DNA of 64,000 bases from Girardinichthys multiradiatus (lineage: Eukaryota > Chordata > Actinopteri > Cyprinodontiformes > Goodeidae): NCBI RefSeq assembly GCF_021462225.1, contig NC_061800.1:12508749-12572748 (forward strand), in the 5' to 3' direction. The notes beneath the pieces were generated by a model, which worked only from the letters and a program-made list of their open reading frames with translations, made no database searches and was not told the origin of the DNA. Made by a program: the position numbers and the translations under genes. This document shows positions 36,185 through 48,100 of the stretch, piece by piece. How positions within the stretch are numbered: the first letter of the stretch is position 1; the number at the start of each line of letters is the position of its first letter.

Positions 36185-37438
36185 CTACCGCTCCATTTTT
36201 CCCTTACTCGTGAACAAGACCCCAAGATACTTAAACTCCTCCACTTGAGGCAGGAACTCCCCTCCAACCTGAAGAGGACAAGCCACGCTTTTCTGGTCGA
36301 GAACCATGGCCTCGGACTTGGAAGAACTGATCCTCATCCCAGCCGATTCACACTCGGCTGTGAACAGCCCCAGCACATGATGTAGGTCTTGGCTAGAGGG
36401 GGCAAGCAGGACCATGTCATCTGCAAAAAGAAGAGATGAAATCCTCTGGTCCCCAAACCAGACCCCCTCCAGCCCTTGGCTGCGCCTAGAAATCCTGTCC
36501 ATAAAAGTTATGAACAGGACCGGTGACAAAGGGCAGCCCTGTTGGAGTCCAACATGCATCGGGAACAGGTCCGACTTAGTGCCGGCAATGCGAACCAAAC
36601 TCCTGCTCCACTTGTACGGAGACCGAATGGCTCCTAATAAAGGGCCCCCGATTCCATAATCTTGGAGCACCCCCCACAGGGCATCACGAGGGACACAGTC
36701 AAATGCTTTCTCCAGGTCCACAAAACACATGTGGACCAGTTGGGCAAACTCCCATGAACCCTCGAGTACCCTGTAGAGGGTATAGAGCTGGTCCAGTGTT
36801 CCACTTCCGGGACGAAAACCACACTGCTCCTCCTGAAGCCGAGGTTCAACTATCGGCCGGACTCTCCTCTCCAATACCCTGGCGTAGGCCTTACCAGGGA
36901 GGTTGAGGAGTGTGATCCCCCTGTAGTTGGAACACACCCTCCGGTCACCCTTCTTATGAAGGGGGACCACCACCCCAGTCTGCCAGTCCAGAGGCACTGT
37001 CCCCGACCACCACGCAATGTTGAAGAGGCGTGTCAACCATGACAGCCCTACCACATCCAAAGACTTGAGGTACTCAGAGCGGATCTCATCCACCCCCAAA
37101 GCCCTGCCACCGCAGAGCTTTTTAATCACCTCGGTGACTTCAGCCTGGGTGATGAATGAGTCCAACCCCGAGTCCCCAGACTCTGTTCCCACCAGGGAAT
37201 GCGTGATGGCACGATTGAGGAGATCCTCGAAGCACTCCTTCCACTGCTCGATAATGTACCCAGTTGAGGTCAGCAGCCTCCCACCCCCACTGTAAACAGT
37301 GTTGGTGAAGCACTGCTTCCCCCTCCTGAGGCGCCGGACGGTTTGCCAGAATCGCTTTGAGCGATGGAGTCCCGGGGAGGGCACTATCCAGCACCCCCGA
37401 CAGGGACACCAAGAAGGCCGGGTACTCCACACTACCAC
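36185..37438 (-). pseudogene. LINE reverse transcriptase fragment
   Basis: Open frame of 417 codons on the minus strand. RT blocks in order: VVVPLHKKGDRRVCSNYRGI, QCGFRPGSGTLDQLY, HMCFVDLEKAFDCVPR (first catalytic Asp), GLQQGCPLSPVLF, LLFADDMVLLAPS (catalytic FADD) and VEEFKYLGVLF. Its first ~25 codons (37365-37438) lie in block A and read out of frame. The frame is lost at 36185, and the C-terminal part continues in another frame down to about 35860 (RKAKLSNYRSVYVPTL, SFLRRVA). Confidence 0.88.
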
Positions 37439-37462
37439 TCGGCCCGTAAGCCAAAATGACTG

Positions 37463-37741
37463 TCAGAGACCTGTTGCCAACCCGAAGGCGCAGCGATGCG
37501 ACCCTCTCATCCACTGGGGTAAACCCCAACACAAGACGGCTGAGCTGGAGGGCAACAAGCAAACCCGCCGCCTCTCCCCGTGGGTCACTCCAGAGTAGAA
37601 GAGGGTCCAGCCCCTCTCAAGGAGATGAATTCCAGATCCCACGCTGTGCGTGGAGGCCATCCCGACTATTTCTAGACGATATCTGTAGACCTCCCGCACA
37701 AGCTCAGGCTCCTTCCCCCCCCCAGCGAGGTGACATTCCAC
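37463..37741 (-). pseudogene. LINE ORF start and endonuclease N-terminus (block A)
   Basis: The minus frame reads VREVYRYRLEIVGMASTHSV and IHLLERGWTLFYSGV, then shifts frame. The endonuclease continues (FTPVDERVASLRLRVG, LTVILAYGPSGS) to about 37365. The sequence then jumps to the RT-linker segment KRFWQTVRRLRRG. Confidence 0.8.
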
Positions 37742-38262
37742 ATCCCTAGAGCCAGCCTAAGCATCCAGGGATCGGGCCGCCAAGGTCTCCACCTTCATCC
37801 GCCGCCCAATCCTCTTTGCACCGGTCCCTCACAGTTCCCCTTGCTGGCGGTGGGCCCACTGCAGGAAGGCCTTGCATCTCTCATTCGGGCTTGGCTCGGC
37901 CTGGTCCCGCGTGGAGCAACCCAGCCACCAGGCACTCTCCGACGAGTCCCGACCCCAGCCCTGGCTCCAGGGTGGGACCCCAGCTCAGCCGTACCGAGCG
38001 ACGTCACGTGCCTCGATTTAGTAGTCGTCATGAGGGGTTCTCGAACCGCTCTTTGTCTGACCCGTCACCTAGAGCCTGTTTGCCATGGGAGACCCTACCA
38101 GGGGCATTTAAGCCCCAGACAACATAGCCTCTAGGATCATTCGAGCACTCAAAGAGCACTTATTCTGCTGGGGGACTTCAACGCCCACGTGGGAAATGAT
38201 AGTGACACCTGGAGAGGCGTGATCGGGAGGAATGGCCTCCCGATCTGAATCCGAGTGGTGTT

Positions 38263-38790
38263 TTGTTATTGGGCTTCTGTGCTAGTCACGGATTGTCTAT
38301 AATGAACACCATGTTCAAGCATAAGGGTGTCCATCAGTGCACTTGGCACCAGGACACCCTAGGCAGGAGGTCAATGATCGACTTTGTTGTTGTATCATCA
38401 GACCTTCGCCCGTATATTTTGGACACTCGGGTGAAGAGAGGGGCTGAACTGTCCACTGATCACCACCTGGTGGTGAGTTGGATCCGCTGGAGGAGGAGAA
38501 AGCCGGACAGACTTGGCAGGCCCAAGCGCATATTGAGGGTCTGCTGGGAACGTCTGGCGGAGCCTTCGGCCAGGGATGTATTCAACTCATACCTCTGGGA
38601 GAGCTTTGACCAGGTTCTGGGGGATGTTGGAGATGTAGAGTCCGAGGGGACCATGTTCTCCGCATCTATTGTCGATGCTGCTGCCCATAGCTGTGGCCGT
38701 AAAGTCTGTGGTGCCTGTCGCGCGGCAATCTCCGAACCCGGTGGTGGGAGGAGTTCGGTGAGGCCACGTAGAAGGACTACTGGTAAATAG
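38263..38790 (+). pseudogene. LINE endonuclease C-terminal half, inverted block B
   Basis: The plus frame reads KHKGVHQCTWHQDTLGRRSM, IDFVVVSSDLRPY and ELSTDHHLVVSWIRW, the catalytic SDH-type end of an APE-like nuclease. The linker RVCWERLAEPS and the FSASIVDAAAHSCGR block follow. A short internal deletion follows the GCGRKVCGACR-like region. The block ends exactly at the target duplication. Confidence 0.85.
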
Positions 38791-38797
38791 TTAAATA
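38783..38797. repeat. Target-site duplication, right copy
   Basis: gtaaatagttaaata, identical to 35596-35610. Confidence 0.9.
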
Positions 38798-38880
38798 TTA
38801 AAGTTAAAAATAAATTGAACAATTAGTATAAATTAGGTAGCAGCAGAAAGTTATCTATAGCTGGAAACCAGATTTTTACA

Positions 38881-39104
38881 TACACTACCAGTCAAAAGTT
38901 TTAGAACCACTTTTTCATTTAAAGGTTTTCTTTATGTTAATGACTATTTACATTGTATTTAGATTCTCACTGAAGGCATCATAACTGTGAATGAATACAT
39001 ATGGAATTATGTATCAAATGAAAAATTGGAAAATAACTTTAAATATGTTATATATATTTTAGATTCCTTAAAGTAGCTGCCCTTTGCCCTTGACTGGTAG
39101 TGTA
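38881..39104. mobile_element. Tc1-type miniature element (MITE)
   Basis: 224 bases with inverted ends: 'tacactaccagtcaaaagt' at the left and 'ttgactggtagtgta' at the right, with TA at both borders. The interior has no frame. It contains the 'gattctcactgaaggcatca' segment known from fish Tc1 miniatures. Confidence 0.8.
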
Positions 39105-42014
39105 CATTGCATTAAAAAGACATATAACCTGTTTTTTTCTCACTGATTGACTTTAACTGAGAGTTTTAGGGTCAGTTAGAATTTTCTAATTTTTCCAATT
39201 TGCTGAATGCCAAAATAATAAATGAGACGTTTAAAAAATATATATTATTTTCTTTAAAGTCAAAGGTTAATATTACTATGCCTCTAAACACTCTGGGAAA
39301 GCTCAGATGATCATGGCGTTGTAACCTTCTGATTTACACCATCTGAGTTAGCTGAACGCAAAACTGTAGTCTGGCATTTTAAAGCAGCATCTCAAACACA
39401 CTGCTTGTGTGATATCCTGGGAAAAATGAAACAAAATCAGCCAAGATATCAGGAAGGGAACTGAGGACCTCCACAACTCTGGTTCATGCAATTTCCACTT
39501 GCCTGAAGTTCCCAGGTTCATCTGTTCAAACAATAATATGCAAGTAACACCATGGGAATGTCCAACCATCGCATTATTTAGAAAAGAGTTGGTTTCTGTG
39601 TCCCCGAGATAAATGGGGTTTGGCGCAAATCAACTACATAACAAAAATTTGTGAAGATGCTGGATGAAGCTGATAAGAGCGTGTCATTATCAACATGAAC
39701 CGAAAGACCATTTAGAGAGGACGAAGCAATTACTCTAAGGGAACCTAAAAGGGAATATTACTGTTTAGAAATGCACTCATGGACAAAGACCTTCATTTTT
39801 GGAGACATTTCCTCTGGTCTGATGAAAATAAAATCTGGAATTTAACCCAAAAATTAGAATTTCAGAACCACTTGTTCAGTAAAGCGAGTTGTTCCTGGAT
39901 CTATTTTGAAGCAACACTGCGAACACATTGCTTCCTTGTGTGAGATTGTGGCCACAATGACCATGGATACATTAGTAGGAGAAAGGGGAAAGTTTACAAG
40001 CCTGAGAGCACCATCCCAACTGTGAAGTATGGGGGTGGCGGTAACATTTTGTGTTGACCTTTTGCTGCTGGACAGTCAACACATTTTTCTGGTGTACTTC
40101 ACAAAATAGATAACATCATAAGGAAAAGAGCATTATGTAGAAATACTGAAGCAACATCAAGACATCAGCCAGGAAGTTAAAGCATGGGTCCATTTTATTT
40201 TCTAAAATAAACTATTAACCTAAAGAGACCACGAAATTAGTTATAAAGAGCATTGAGGACAACAAGGTCAATGTTTTAAGTGGCCATCGTTATGTCCCAA
40301 TCTCAGTCCCATTGAAAATTTGTGGGCAGAGCTAAAAAAAAAAATTGTGTGTGAGCAAGATGGCAAACCTGCCTCAGTGACACCAGTTCTGTCTGGAGGA
40401 ATGGGCCAAACCTCTGGCAAAGTATTGTGAGAAGCTTGTAAGAAGACACCCAAAATGTTTGATCCAAGTCATACAGTTGAAAAGGCAATTCTACCAAATA
40501 CTAAGGAAATGAATGTGAACATCTGAATTTAAAGTAAGTAATAACAGGAAATTAACAAAACATATTTCACAAATTTTTCTAGGTTTTAGTAATAATGGGG
40601 TGGGGCAGGGGTGGTTGCTGTTGACAGTCCTGAGATTCCTTTAAATCTCAGGCAACATGCTTTTTCCAGAACTACCCCACTGATGGCGCATGGGACCTGC
40701 ACGGTGCATCCACTACCATCTTTTTTTCTGAAGTCTTTAAGGCCAGGCATTTGTCTAAACAGCATTCAGCTGGATTTAGTACCTACTACCTGTAGTAGGT
40801 CTTATTGTTATCAGGAATGTTAGACATGGTATTAGTAAAGGTGGTTCCAGGTGCAGTCTTGGGTGAAGAGGTCATATGTGGCTGAGCTTAGCACACAACC
40901 CTGTGGCCCTCTTGTATTCAGAATTCTGTTGGATGATGTTAGGTTTACTATCCTGCCATGTTGGGGTCTGTTGGTAAGATAAACACTGACCCAAGAACAA
41001 GCAGAGGGGGAAAGTTAAATGTTAAAAAGTGTCAACAGTACTTTAAGGGATGTACAATATTGAGTGTAAATCTTTAAAGAGCATCCTGATGGATGTGTTT
41101 GGTGGTTTGGTGGCATGATGATATCATCTTATTTTTGTTTTCCTTTCTCTATGTAGGCGTTTCTGGTGTTTCTTTATAATTACCCAAAAAAGAAAAGTAG
41201 CACAAAGGGTGAAAACTGATGCACTAGGATGCTGGTTATTCATCGTGCCCTCTGTCAAGACCTCTGGATTAATTCTACTGTCATGTTATATAATGTCATT
41301 TTTTATTTTATCTAACTTGCCTGGTTCAAATTACTTTTTCACTTTATCTTTGAAAGAAAGTAGAAAGACCCCTTTTTCTGTAATAGTTGTACTCTGTGCT
41401 CTTTTACTATAATATATTCATCTCTGTTTTTCCTTGTCTAACTGATGTGCAGTATGCAAACAATGCCCAAGGAGTTGGCTTAAAGATCTAGGTGTACTGT
41501 ATGTACAGCATCAGGTAACCCAGCACAGGGTTTAATTACATGCGCCTTGGCCCAGACTGAACTGTCCATGCACATGCTGCCAGATGTCTAGTTCCCATGA
41601 CAGTATGTGCCACGTTCTCACCCACCATTGTCCTTAGTATTAATGTGAGCTGGACTTGTCCCCATGACATGACTTGATTCATTTGAGGATGAGACACAGA
41701 TACTGAATAGTTGATGAGCTGGGAGGAATAGAAGTACAGGGGTGGGGTGAGTGCAAAAATGAAGAGAGGGAGGAATGGAGAGAGGGAGGGACTGAACGGA
41801 GAGGCGGGGATCCGCTCTCCTCACTCCACACAGCTTCAGTTAGTCCTGAGGTTGGGAAGCTGGATGTAAAAATACCTTGCGACCAAGGGGAGAGGTTGGA
41901 ACTGCTGGAGGCAGACGCACCTATTCTGAGAAGAAGACGTAGGAGCAGCTGGAGCAGCTGTGGGAGTGGGATGGCCTGTGCTTTCAGCTGATCAGAGGCA
42001 ACTGAGGCTTGTCC
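39105..42014. other. Channel gene upstream region with a Tc1-like relic
   Basis: A Tc1-like relic lies at 39290-40530; the stretch 40530-41500 was not recognised. The 5' UTR and promoter of the channel gene probably lie in about 41800-42014. A TA-rich 'taaaaata' at 41867-41874 could be a TATA-like element, but this is weak. Confidence 0.5.
39290..40530 (+). mobile_element. Tc1-like transposon relic
   Basis: Plus-strand blocks: 'cctctggtctgatgaaaata' (about 39810; SDEN-like), 'gtatgggggtggcggtaaca' (about 40027; GGGGN-like) and 'cagtcccattgaaaatttgt' (about 40303; NPIENL-like). This is the usual order of a Tc1 DDE transposase. The copy is degenerate and has no long frame. Confidence 0.6.
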
Positions 42015-42199
42015 ATGGAGAAATTCAAAGGTCCCACCACAGGATTTACAAAAGCCACCTGTGGATGGAGAGCCCTGCTTCTCCCGCAGCTGAACAGACA
42101 GTCCCTGTACATGTACGGCAGTGAGGTGGCTGTGGAGAAGGAGTGCATGCGTCAGTTGGAAAGCGGAGTCTTTGTCATTCACCCCTTCAGCCCTATGAG
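42015..42199 (+). CDS. hcnl1: Channel exon 1 (N-terminus to start of S1)
   Basis: Starts at ATG 42015 in the context tgtccATGg. Reads [11 protein letters not shown]..., then [17 protein letters not shown] and VIHPFSPMR. This matches the HCN-domain end (FGSQKAVEKEQ and IIHPYSDFR in HCNs). The donor is AG|GTATTT, phase 2. Confidence 0.88.
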
Positions 42200-45100
42200 G
42201 TATTTCATACATCAGTCCTTGACTTTACATCTCTGCCACTGTGTCTTTGTACTTTTTTTTGTACTTCAGAGTGTAATTAGTAATGTGATTTAACAAAAAA
42301 TATAAACCAGGGAAGAATCATTAAAGAGAGATCTGTGTTTCGTGTGCAAACTAGGGATGTTCTGTGTCTCAGGATATACCACAGTTATTAAAAAATAAAA
42401 AAATAAAAAATTTTTACAATTTAAATGTATTTTAATGAGCTGCTAGAGTAACAGCTGGAGTCTCCATTGAACGTAACTCAGAACTGCCCCTCCCCTACCT
42501 GTTGCTGAGCATAGCTGGCTGAAAGAATGCCACAACACTTTTTAATACAGCTGTTTGGAAATGTTTCCTGTCATAAAAAACAGGAACACCCATGGCATAA
42601 ACACGAAATCAGTCCCATTCATCACTTGATGCATTCTGCAGATATTGTTAAACTGTGAAAGTGTAGTATTTTTAAAAGGAGGTTATTTTACCTTGAGACA
42701 CTAAAATCGGCATATGTTGAGCGCAAACACCAAATGTAAACAACAAGACTTCAGTTGCTTTGGTTTCAGTTGCATTGGCTTTTTATGGTTTTCCCAAAGA
42801 AACCATGGTTAATTTTAAGAAAAAACAAAAAGACACTTTTTGTGTTACATCATAGAATATGATCATAATTTTCAGGGAATTAAGAATGAAAAACATTAGT
42901 TTCATCCATGGATTTCTACTTTAAATTGCTTCCAACATTAATCTGCTGCCTTTACAACAATAATCACCATAATGAACACCACATAACACGCCTGCATGTA
43001 TTAAACATACACTACGTTACAATGGACAATGTACAGCAAAGGGACGAAAATAGTGTGAAAATAAATATTTTTTAAAGCTGTCATGTTAAATACTTCTTCT
43101 TTGTTGTTGGAATGTAAGGAAGTTGTCTCTCTTTTCCTTTTTCTCACCCCCAAAATCTTTGCGATTAAACCTTACTGCAAAAATGCAAACAGAAAAAAAC
43201 TGAAAATTCTTTATTGCAAAGCTAGAAAAATGTCTTTTATGTTTATAGTTTTACTGATAAAAGAAAAATCAACTTTTTTTATTGTTTAAAAAACATCTGT
43301 GGTGCCACCTTTTAAAACCCCTCTTCAATAAATGTAACTGAAGCCTTTTGTAGGTATACTTTTTTAAGTCGATTGATGCGTTAACGGATATTCAATCAGT
43401 AGCCCATGCCTCTGGAACAATTATATCAAACTATAAACCCTGAGATATAAATATAACATAACGCACAAACTTCTCTTAGCCATTTTTCAAAATAGGAAAG
43501 ACAAGAGAACATGCCATTAAAGTAAGCCAGATGTATGCTGATCTTTAATTACAACTCAGGAATTTACCAGAGGAAAACAACTACTCAACTAAACTCTCCT
43601 ATATCTACAATAATTAAAAGAAAACAAGGCTGGAGAAGTTTATCTTGCAACCACGCAGAGTGGGAAAAATCTGCAAGGTATGTAAAAAGATCTCCGGAGC
43701 TCACTGTAAGAGAACTGCAGCTATTTTTTCAGTGTAGATCAGGTTTATTTTTCACTGCAATAAAAAGATTCATTTATTTTAAGCTTTTTTGCACCTCTTT
43801 TACAGTGGGTGCCAATACTTGTGGATGGTGCTTTTCATTTAAATCTATTTGCATTGCAGTTCTGATATTAGAAAAGGGAACCCCACAGAAAAATGAAAGA
43901 CAGGAAAAGACATGACTAAAACCAAGACATTTTCCCTAGGTTGATACAGAACGATGAGAAAACAAGCAAAGACAAATTTTTTATGATTCTTTAGTTATAG
44001 GTCGTTATCAGTCTGTAAATAGAGTGAAAACAGAGAGAGAACAACAAAACCGTTGGGATCAAAGAGCAGTGTAACTGAAGCCAGGCAATTTAAGCCCGGC
44101 TGACGGGATGTGCAGTTACATTACTAGAGTGTTTAGTGTGCATTCTGCAGCTTGTCTTACCAACTGCAGCAAGAATTTCGAATTTTAGCTCTCTAAAAGT
44201 TTTAAGTCTAAGAGATGCCAAAAAACAAGATCTGAGGGAATCTCACCGATCACTCGTGTCTTTATTTATTTTCCTGTAGGAGTTACTACATCATGGTCAT
44301 GATGGCAATCACATTTCTCAACCTGATTGGGATTCCCATGGAGATAGCCTTTCTGGACGGCAACAGCGGACTCGCTTGGGAGAGTTTTAATGTGTTCTCC
44401 GACACGCTGTTCCTCATAGATGTGGTTCTGAACTTCAGGATGGGTATCATAACGGAGGATGCAGAGGTGAGAGTGGCTGCGCTCTATTTTCAGACACAAT
44501 CTGGAAGACTATAATCTCCTCACGGACAAGCTCATACAACCCATCCCTGTCCTATCTGTAATCTACTCAATACACGAAAGACTAGATTAACCTCCTACTG
44601 AGCTCTATAAAAGATACGGGCAACATTGGCACCTGCTGTGTGGTTTTATAACAGGGATTATGATGTCCCTGTAAATGAGTATGTAACGTTTCCAATTAAG
44701 TAACATTAAGTCAAAATCCCATTTGTTTTCGTTGAATCACAGAGTTCTTGCTAGTCACACATGATGCATCTGTGATGTTTTCAGTGCAAACATCTGGTTT
44801 TCCAATTCAGCATTTAGCATTACACTTTATTTCTGAAGAGCTCCCTAAATATCAGATTGGATGGAGTGTTAAAACTCTAAATCTGTTCATGGGTCAGGCT
44901 GCATGCAGTCTGCGTGCTCAATCCATTCTCCATTCTCTCTTTCAGGAAGCTATTCTGGATATAAAAAAAATCAGAGTCAGTTACCTGAGGACATGGTTCA
45001 TACCCGATGTCATTGCAGCTTTCCCTATTGGATACATCCTGCTGTTTGCGGTAATAAGGAAGAAATTGTGTTGCAAGAGCCATGATCTACATAAGAACAA

Positions 45101-48100
45101 AACTTACATGCACCATGTTTGTATTTCCAGGACTTACACTACCATAATGATGACAACCCATCCAAGGCCAACAAGATGATGAGGATACTTATGTTCGTGC
45201 GGATCCTCAGCTTGATCCGGCTGGCTCGAGTTTCCAGACTGGTCAGGTTCTTCAACGAAGTTGAAAAAGTAAGTTTAAGAACCATGCAGTTACAACTCTG
45301 CTCAGCTAAGTTCTCTTTTTCCCATGATGATTATTTGAATTTCTTCGCCAGCAGTGGTTCTTGCATGAATGGCACCCTGGGCAAGCCTCTATGAACCCAA
45401 TACATATGAGCCCTTATGGTTTTATGAGAAATGAGCAAGAACAGATGTTAACCGTTTTTTAAAGAAAACTCAGAATTTCACAATAGATTTGTCTCAGTCT
45501 AAGGTGATCCTAATGTCAAAAAGCATTAGATGTAGTCTTTTTTTTGCTGTGCTTTCAAAAACTGTGTAAATGTTTTATTAATCTAATTGTACTTTGAAGA
45601 AGCTGTGTTCATTACAAAAGTAAACATTTCAGTTTTTACTTGTCTAGTTATTTAAGATTCTGAACTAGAAAGAGAATAAATTTCTATTAGACTAGATGTC
45701 TGTCGTTTGTTTTTGATATGGTATCATTTATACACCAGGCTCATCTCTTTAGCTTGACAGTTGTTCCTGTTGTTATTGGAGTGTTTTCTCTGGACAGTAT
45801 TTCCGTTACCATTTCCATTAGTCTTTTAATTTTGCTGAGTATCTGATTTCTTAGTCTGTTTGTTAATCATATAAAGTTAGAATGGCAAATTTGGGTTTGT
45901 CTTGTCTAAAAGTGAGAATTAACAGTGGTGCCTATTTCCATTGGTCATTGGGCGAAAGGCAGGGTACACCCTGGACAGAGCACCAGTCCATTACAGGGCA
46001 ACACAGAAAGATACAGGACAAACAACCATGCACTCACACACTCATACCCAAGGGCAAATTAGAAAGAACAATTAACAGTCATGTTCTTGGACTGTGGGAG
46101 GAAGCTAAAGTGCCCAGAGAGAACCCACGCACAAGGAGAACATGCTAATTTTATACAGAAAGAACCCAGACCGGGAATTAAACCCATGACCTTCTCATGG
46201 AAATGCAAGAGTGCAGCTCTAAAAATTATTGCTGAAGAGGCTGGCTGTTCACATAGTGCTGTATCCAGGTACACTGCTCAATACAATAAAGGGAACACTT
46301 AAACAACACAATACAACTCCAAGTAAATCAAACGTCTGTGAAATCAAACCGTCCACTTAGGACGCAACACTGATTGACAATCAATTTCACATGATGTTGT
46401 GCAAATGAAATAGACAACAGGGGGAAATCTTTGGTGATTAGCAAGACACACTTAATAAAGGAGTGGTTCTGCAGGTGGGGACCACAGACCACTTCTCAAT
46501 ACCTATGCTTTCTGGATGATGTTTTGGTCACTTTTGAATGTTGGTGGGGCTTTCACACTCGTGGTAGCATGAGACGGACTCTACAACCCACACAAGTGGC
46601 TCAGGTAGTGCAGTTCATCAAGGATGGCACATCACTGCGAGCTGTGGCAAGAAGGTTTGCTGTGTCTGTCAGCGTAGGGTCCAGAGCCTGGAGGCGCTAC
46701 CAGGAGACAGGCCAGTACACCAGGAGACGTGGAGGAGGCTGTAGGAGGGCAACAACCCAGCAACAGGACCGTTACCTCCACCTTTGTGCAAGGAGGAACA
46801 GGAGGAGCACTGCCAGAGCCCTGCAAAATGACCTCCAGCAGGCCACAAATGTGCATGTATCTGCACAAACGGTTAGAAACTGACTCCATGAGGATGGTAT
46901 GAGGGCCCGACGTCCACAAATGGGGATTGTGCTCACAGCCCAACATCGTGCAGGATGCTTGGCATTTGCCAGAGAACACCAGGATTGGCAAAGTCGCCAC
47001 TGGCGCTCTGTGCTCTTCACAGATGAAAGCAGGTTTACACTGAGCACATGTGACAGACATGACAAAGTCTGGAGAGCGATCTGCTGCCTGCAACATCCTT
47101 CAGCATGACCTGTTTGTCACGATGGGGTTTTGGGTCGGACCAAAGTGCAGACAAGAGCTCGGGAGGCGCATTTCAATTTATCCTCGTTTATTTAGAGGTT
47201 GCAAAGTGAGAGCAAAAACGTAGCAAATACACTGCAGGTACGAAGCATAAGTACAGTCCAAACTTACATGAACTCTGCAGGTTATTCAAGGCAAAAACGT
47301 AGCACAAACGTAGCAAAAACGTAGCATGGTTTCCAAGCGAAGCAAAAACAAAGCATAGTCATGTTAGGGAACGGGGTAGTGACGAACACAAGGAACCAGC
47401 CTCGAACAAAGACACCAAACCAACTAATATACTGTGGGATAACAAAGGCAGGTAATCAAACGAACGGGGAACAGGTGTGACAAGGAGGCAGGGAGGCAGA
47501 AGGAACAGGTGAAACAAATACAAAGGCTGAAGAAGAGTGAAAAGATTAATAATAAACAATAAACAGAAAACACAGAGTAAGCAAGAAAATTAATCAGAGG
47601 AGGAATGAGGAAACTAGAATAACTAAGAACTAAAGTAAACAGAGAAACTAGAGGGAAACATAGGAACACCAACAACAACCTAAGAACAAACAAAGAGCCC
47701 ATAAAGAGAACCTGATTTACAAAGTAAACAAACCAAATGTAAACAATAACTAAAGCTGGAATGAGAACAATTACCTAACCATAAATAAACACAGAGATAC
47801 TAAATGAGAATCCGAGGATGAATAATAATAATAATAATACCACACAAAGTAATAAGAAAGCAACGACAAAAGGAACTAAGAGGAAGAAAACACGCACTAG
47901 GAGGTGGTACAGGAAGGAAAAGAACTAATAAACATGATGCCAAACCCAAAATGGAAACAACTAAACAAAAGTTAACACAAAGCCACAAACTAAGTCCAAA
48001 AATGTCATATTCTGACACGGTTTGGCAGTGAGTCAGTAATGCTGTGGGGTGGCATTTCTTTGGAGGGCCACACGGCCCTCCATGTGCTCGCCAGAAGTAG

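Larger units (their letters stand above)
35611..38782 (-). mobile_element. Single APE-type LINE insertion with scrambled interior
   Basis: Non-LTR retrotransposon. Window order: block C (35611 to about 37361, minus) holds the 3' tail, RT and C-terminal region. Block A (about 37362-38150, minus) holds the 5' UTR, ORF start (RLEIVGMAS, HLLERGW) and N-terminal endonuclease. Block B (about 38150-38782, plus) holds the missing middle: endonuclease C-terminal half ([35 protein letters not shown]) and linker. In the parent element the order is A-B-C. Exact 15-bp duplications at 35596-35610 and 38783-38797 show that all three blocks arrived in one event. The 3' end has a (TACGAG)-like tail. Frameshifts and stops make it inactive. 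I leave the clade open (RTE, L2 and Rex1-like are all possible). Confidence 0.85.

Noticed and set aside
35624..36385. Plus-strand frames over the LINE (for example the 173-codon frame at 35864)
   Set aside because: They are complements of the reverse-transcriptase region and show no motif of their own.
38263..38790. A second, independent LINE insertion on the plus strand
   Set aside because: Its sequence is exactly the part missing from the minus-strand copy, and both lie inside one pair of identical 15-bp duplications.
40850..41000. Possible antisense LINE fragment ('cacacaaccctgtggccctc')
   Set aside because: Only a short phrase looks familiar; not enough to support an annotation.
31600..42000. 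CFAP91 exons expected from mammalian gene order
   Set aside because: No frame with recognisable motifs and splice sites was found by eye; this absence is not proof.
42009..42014. TTG at 42009 as start of the channel
   Set aside because: The ATG at 42015 has a good context and an in-frame TGA lies at 42003-42005.
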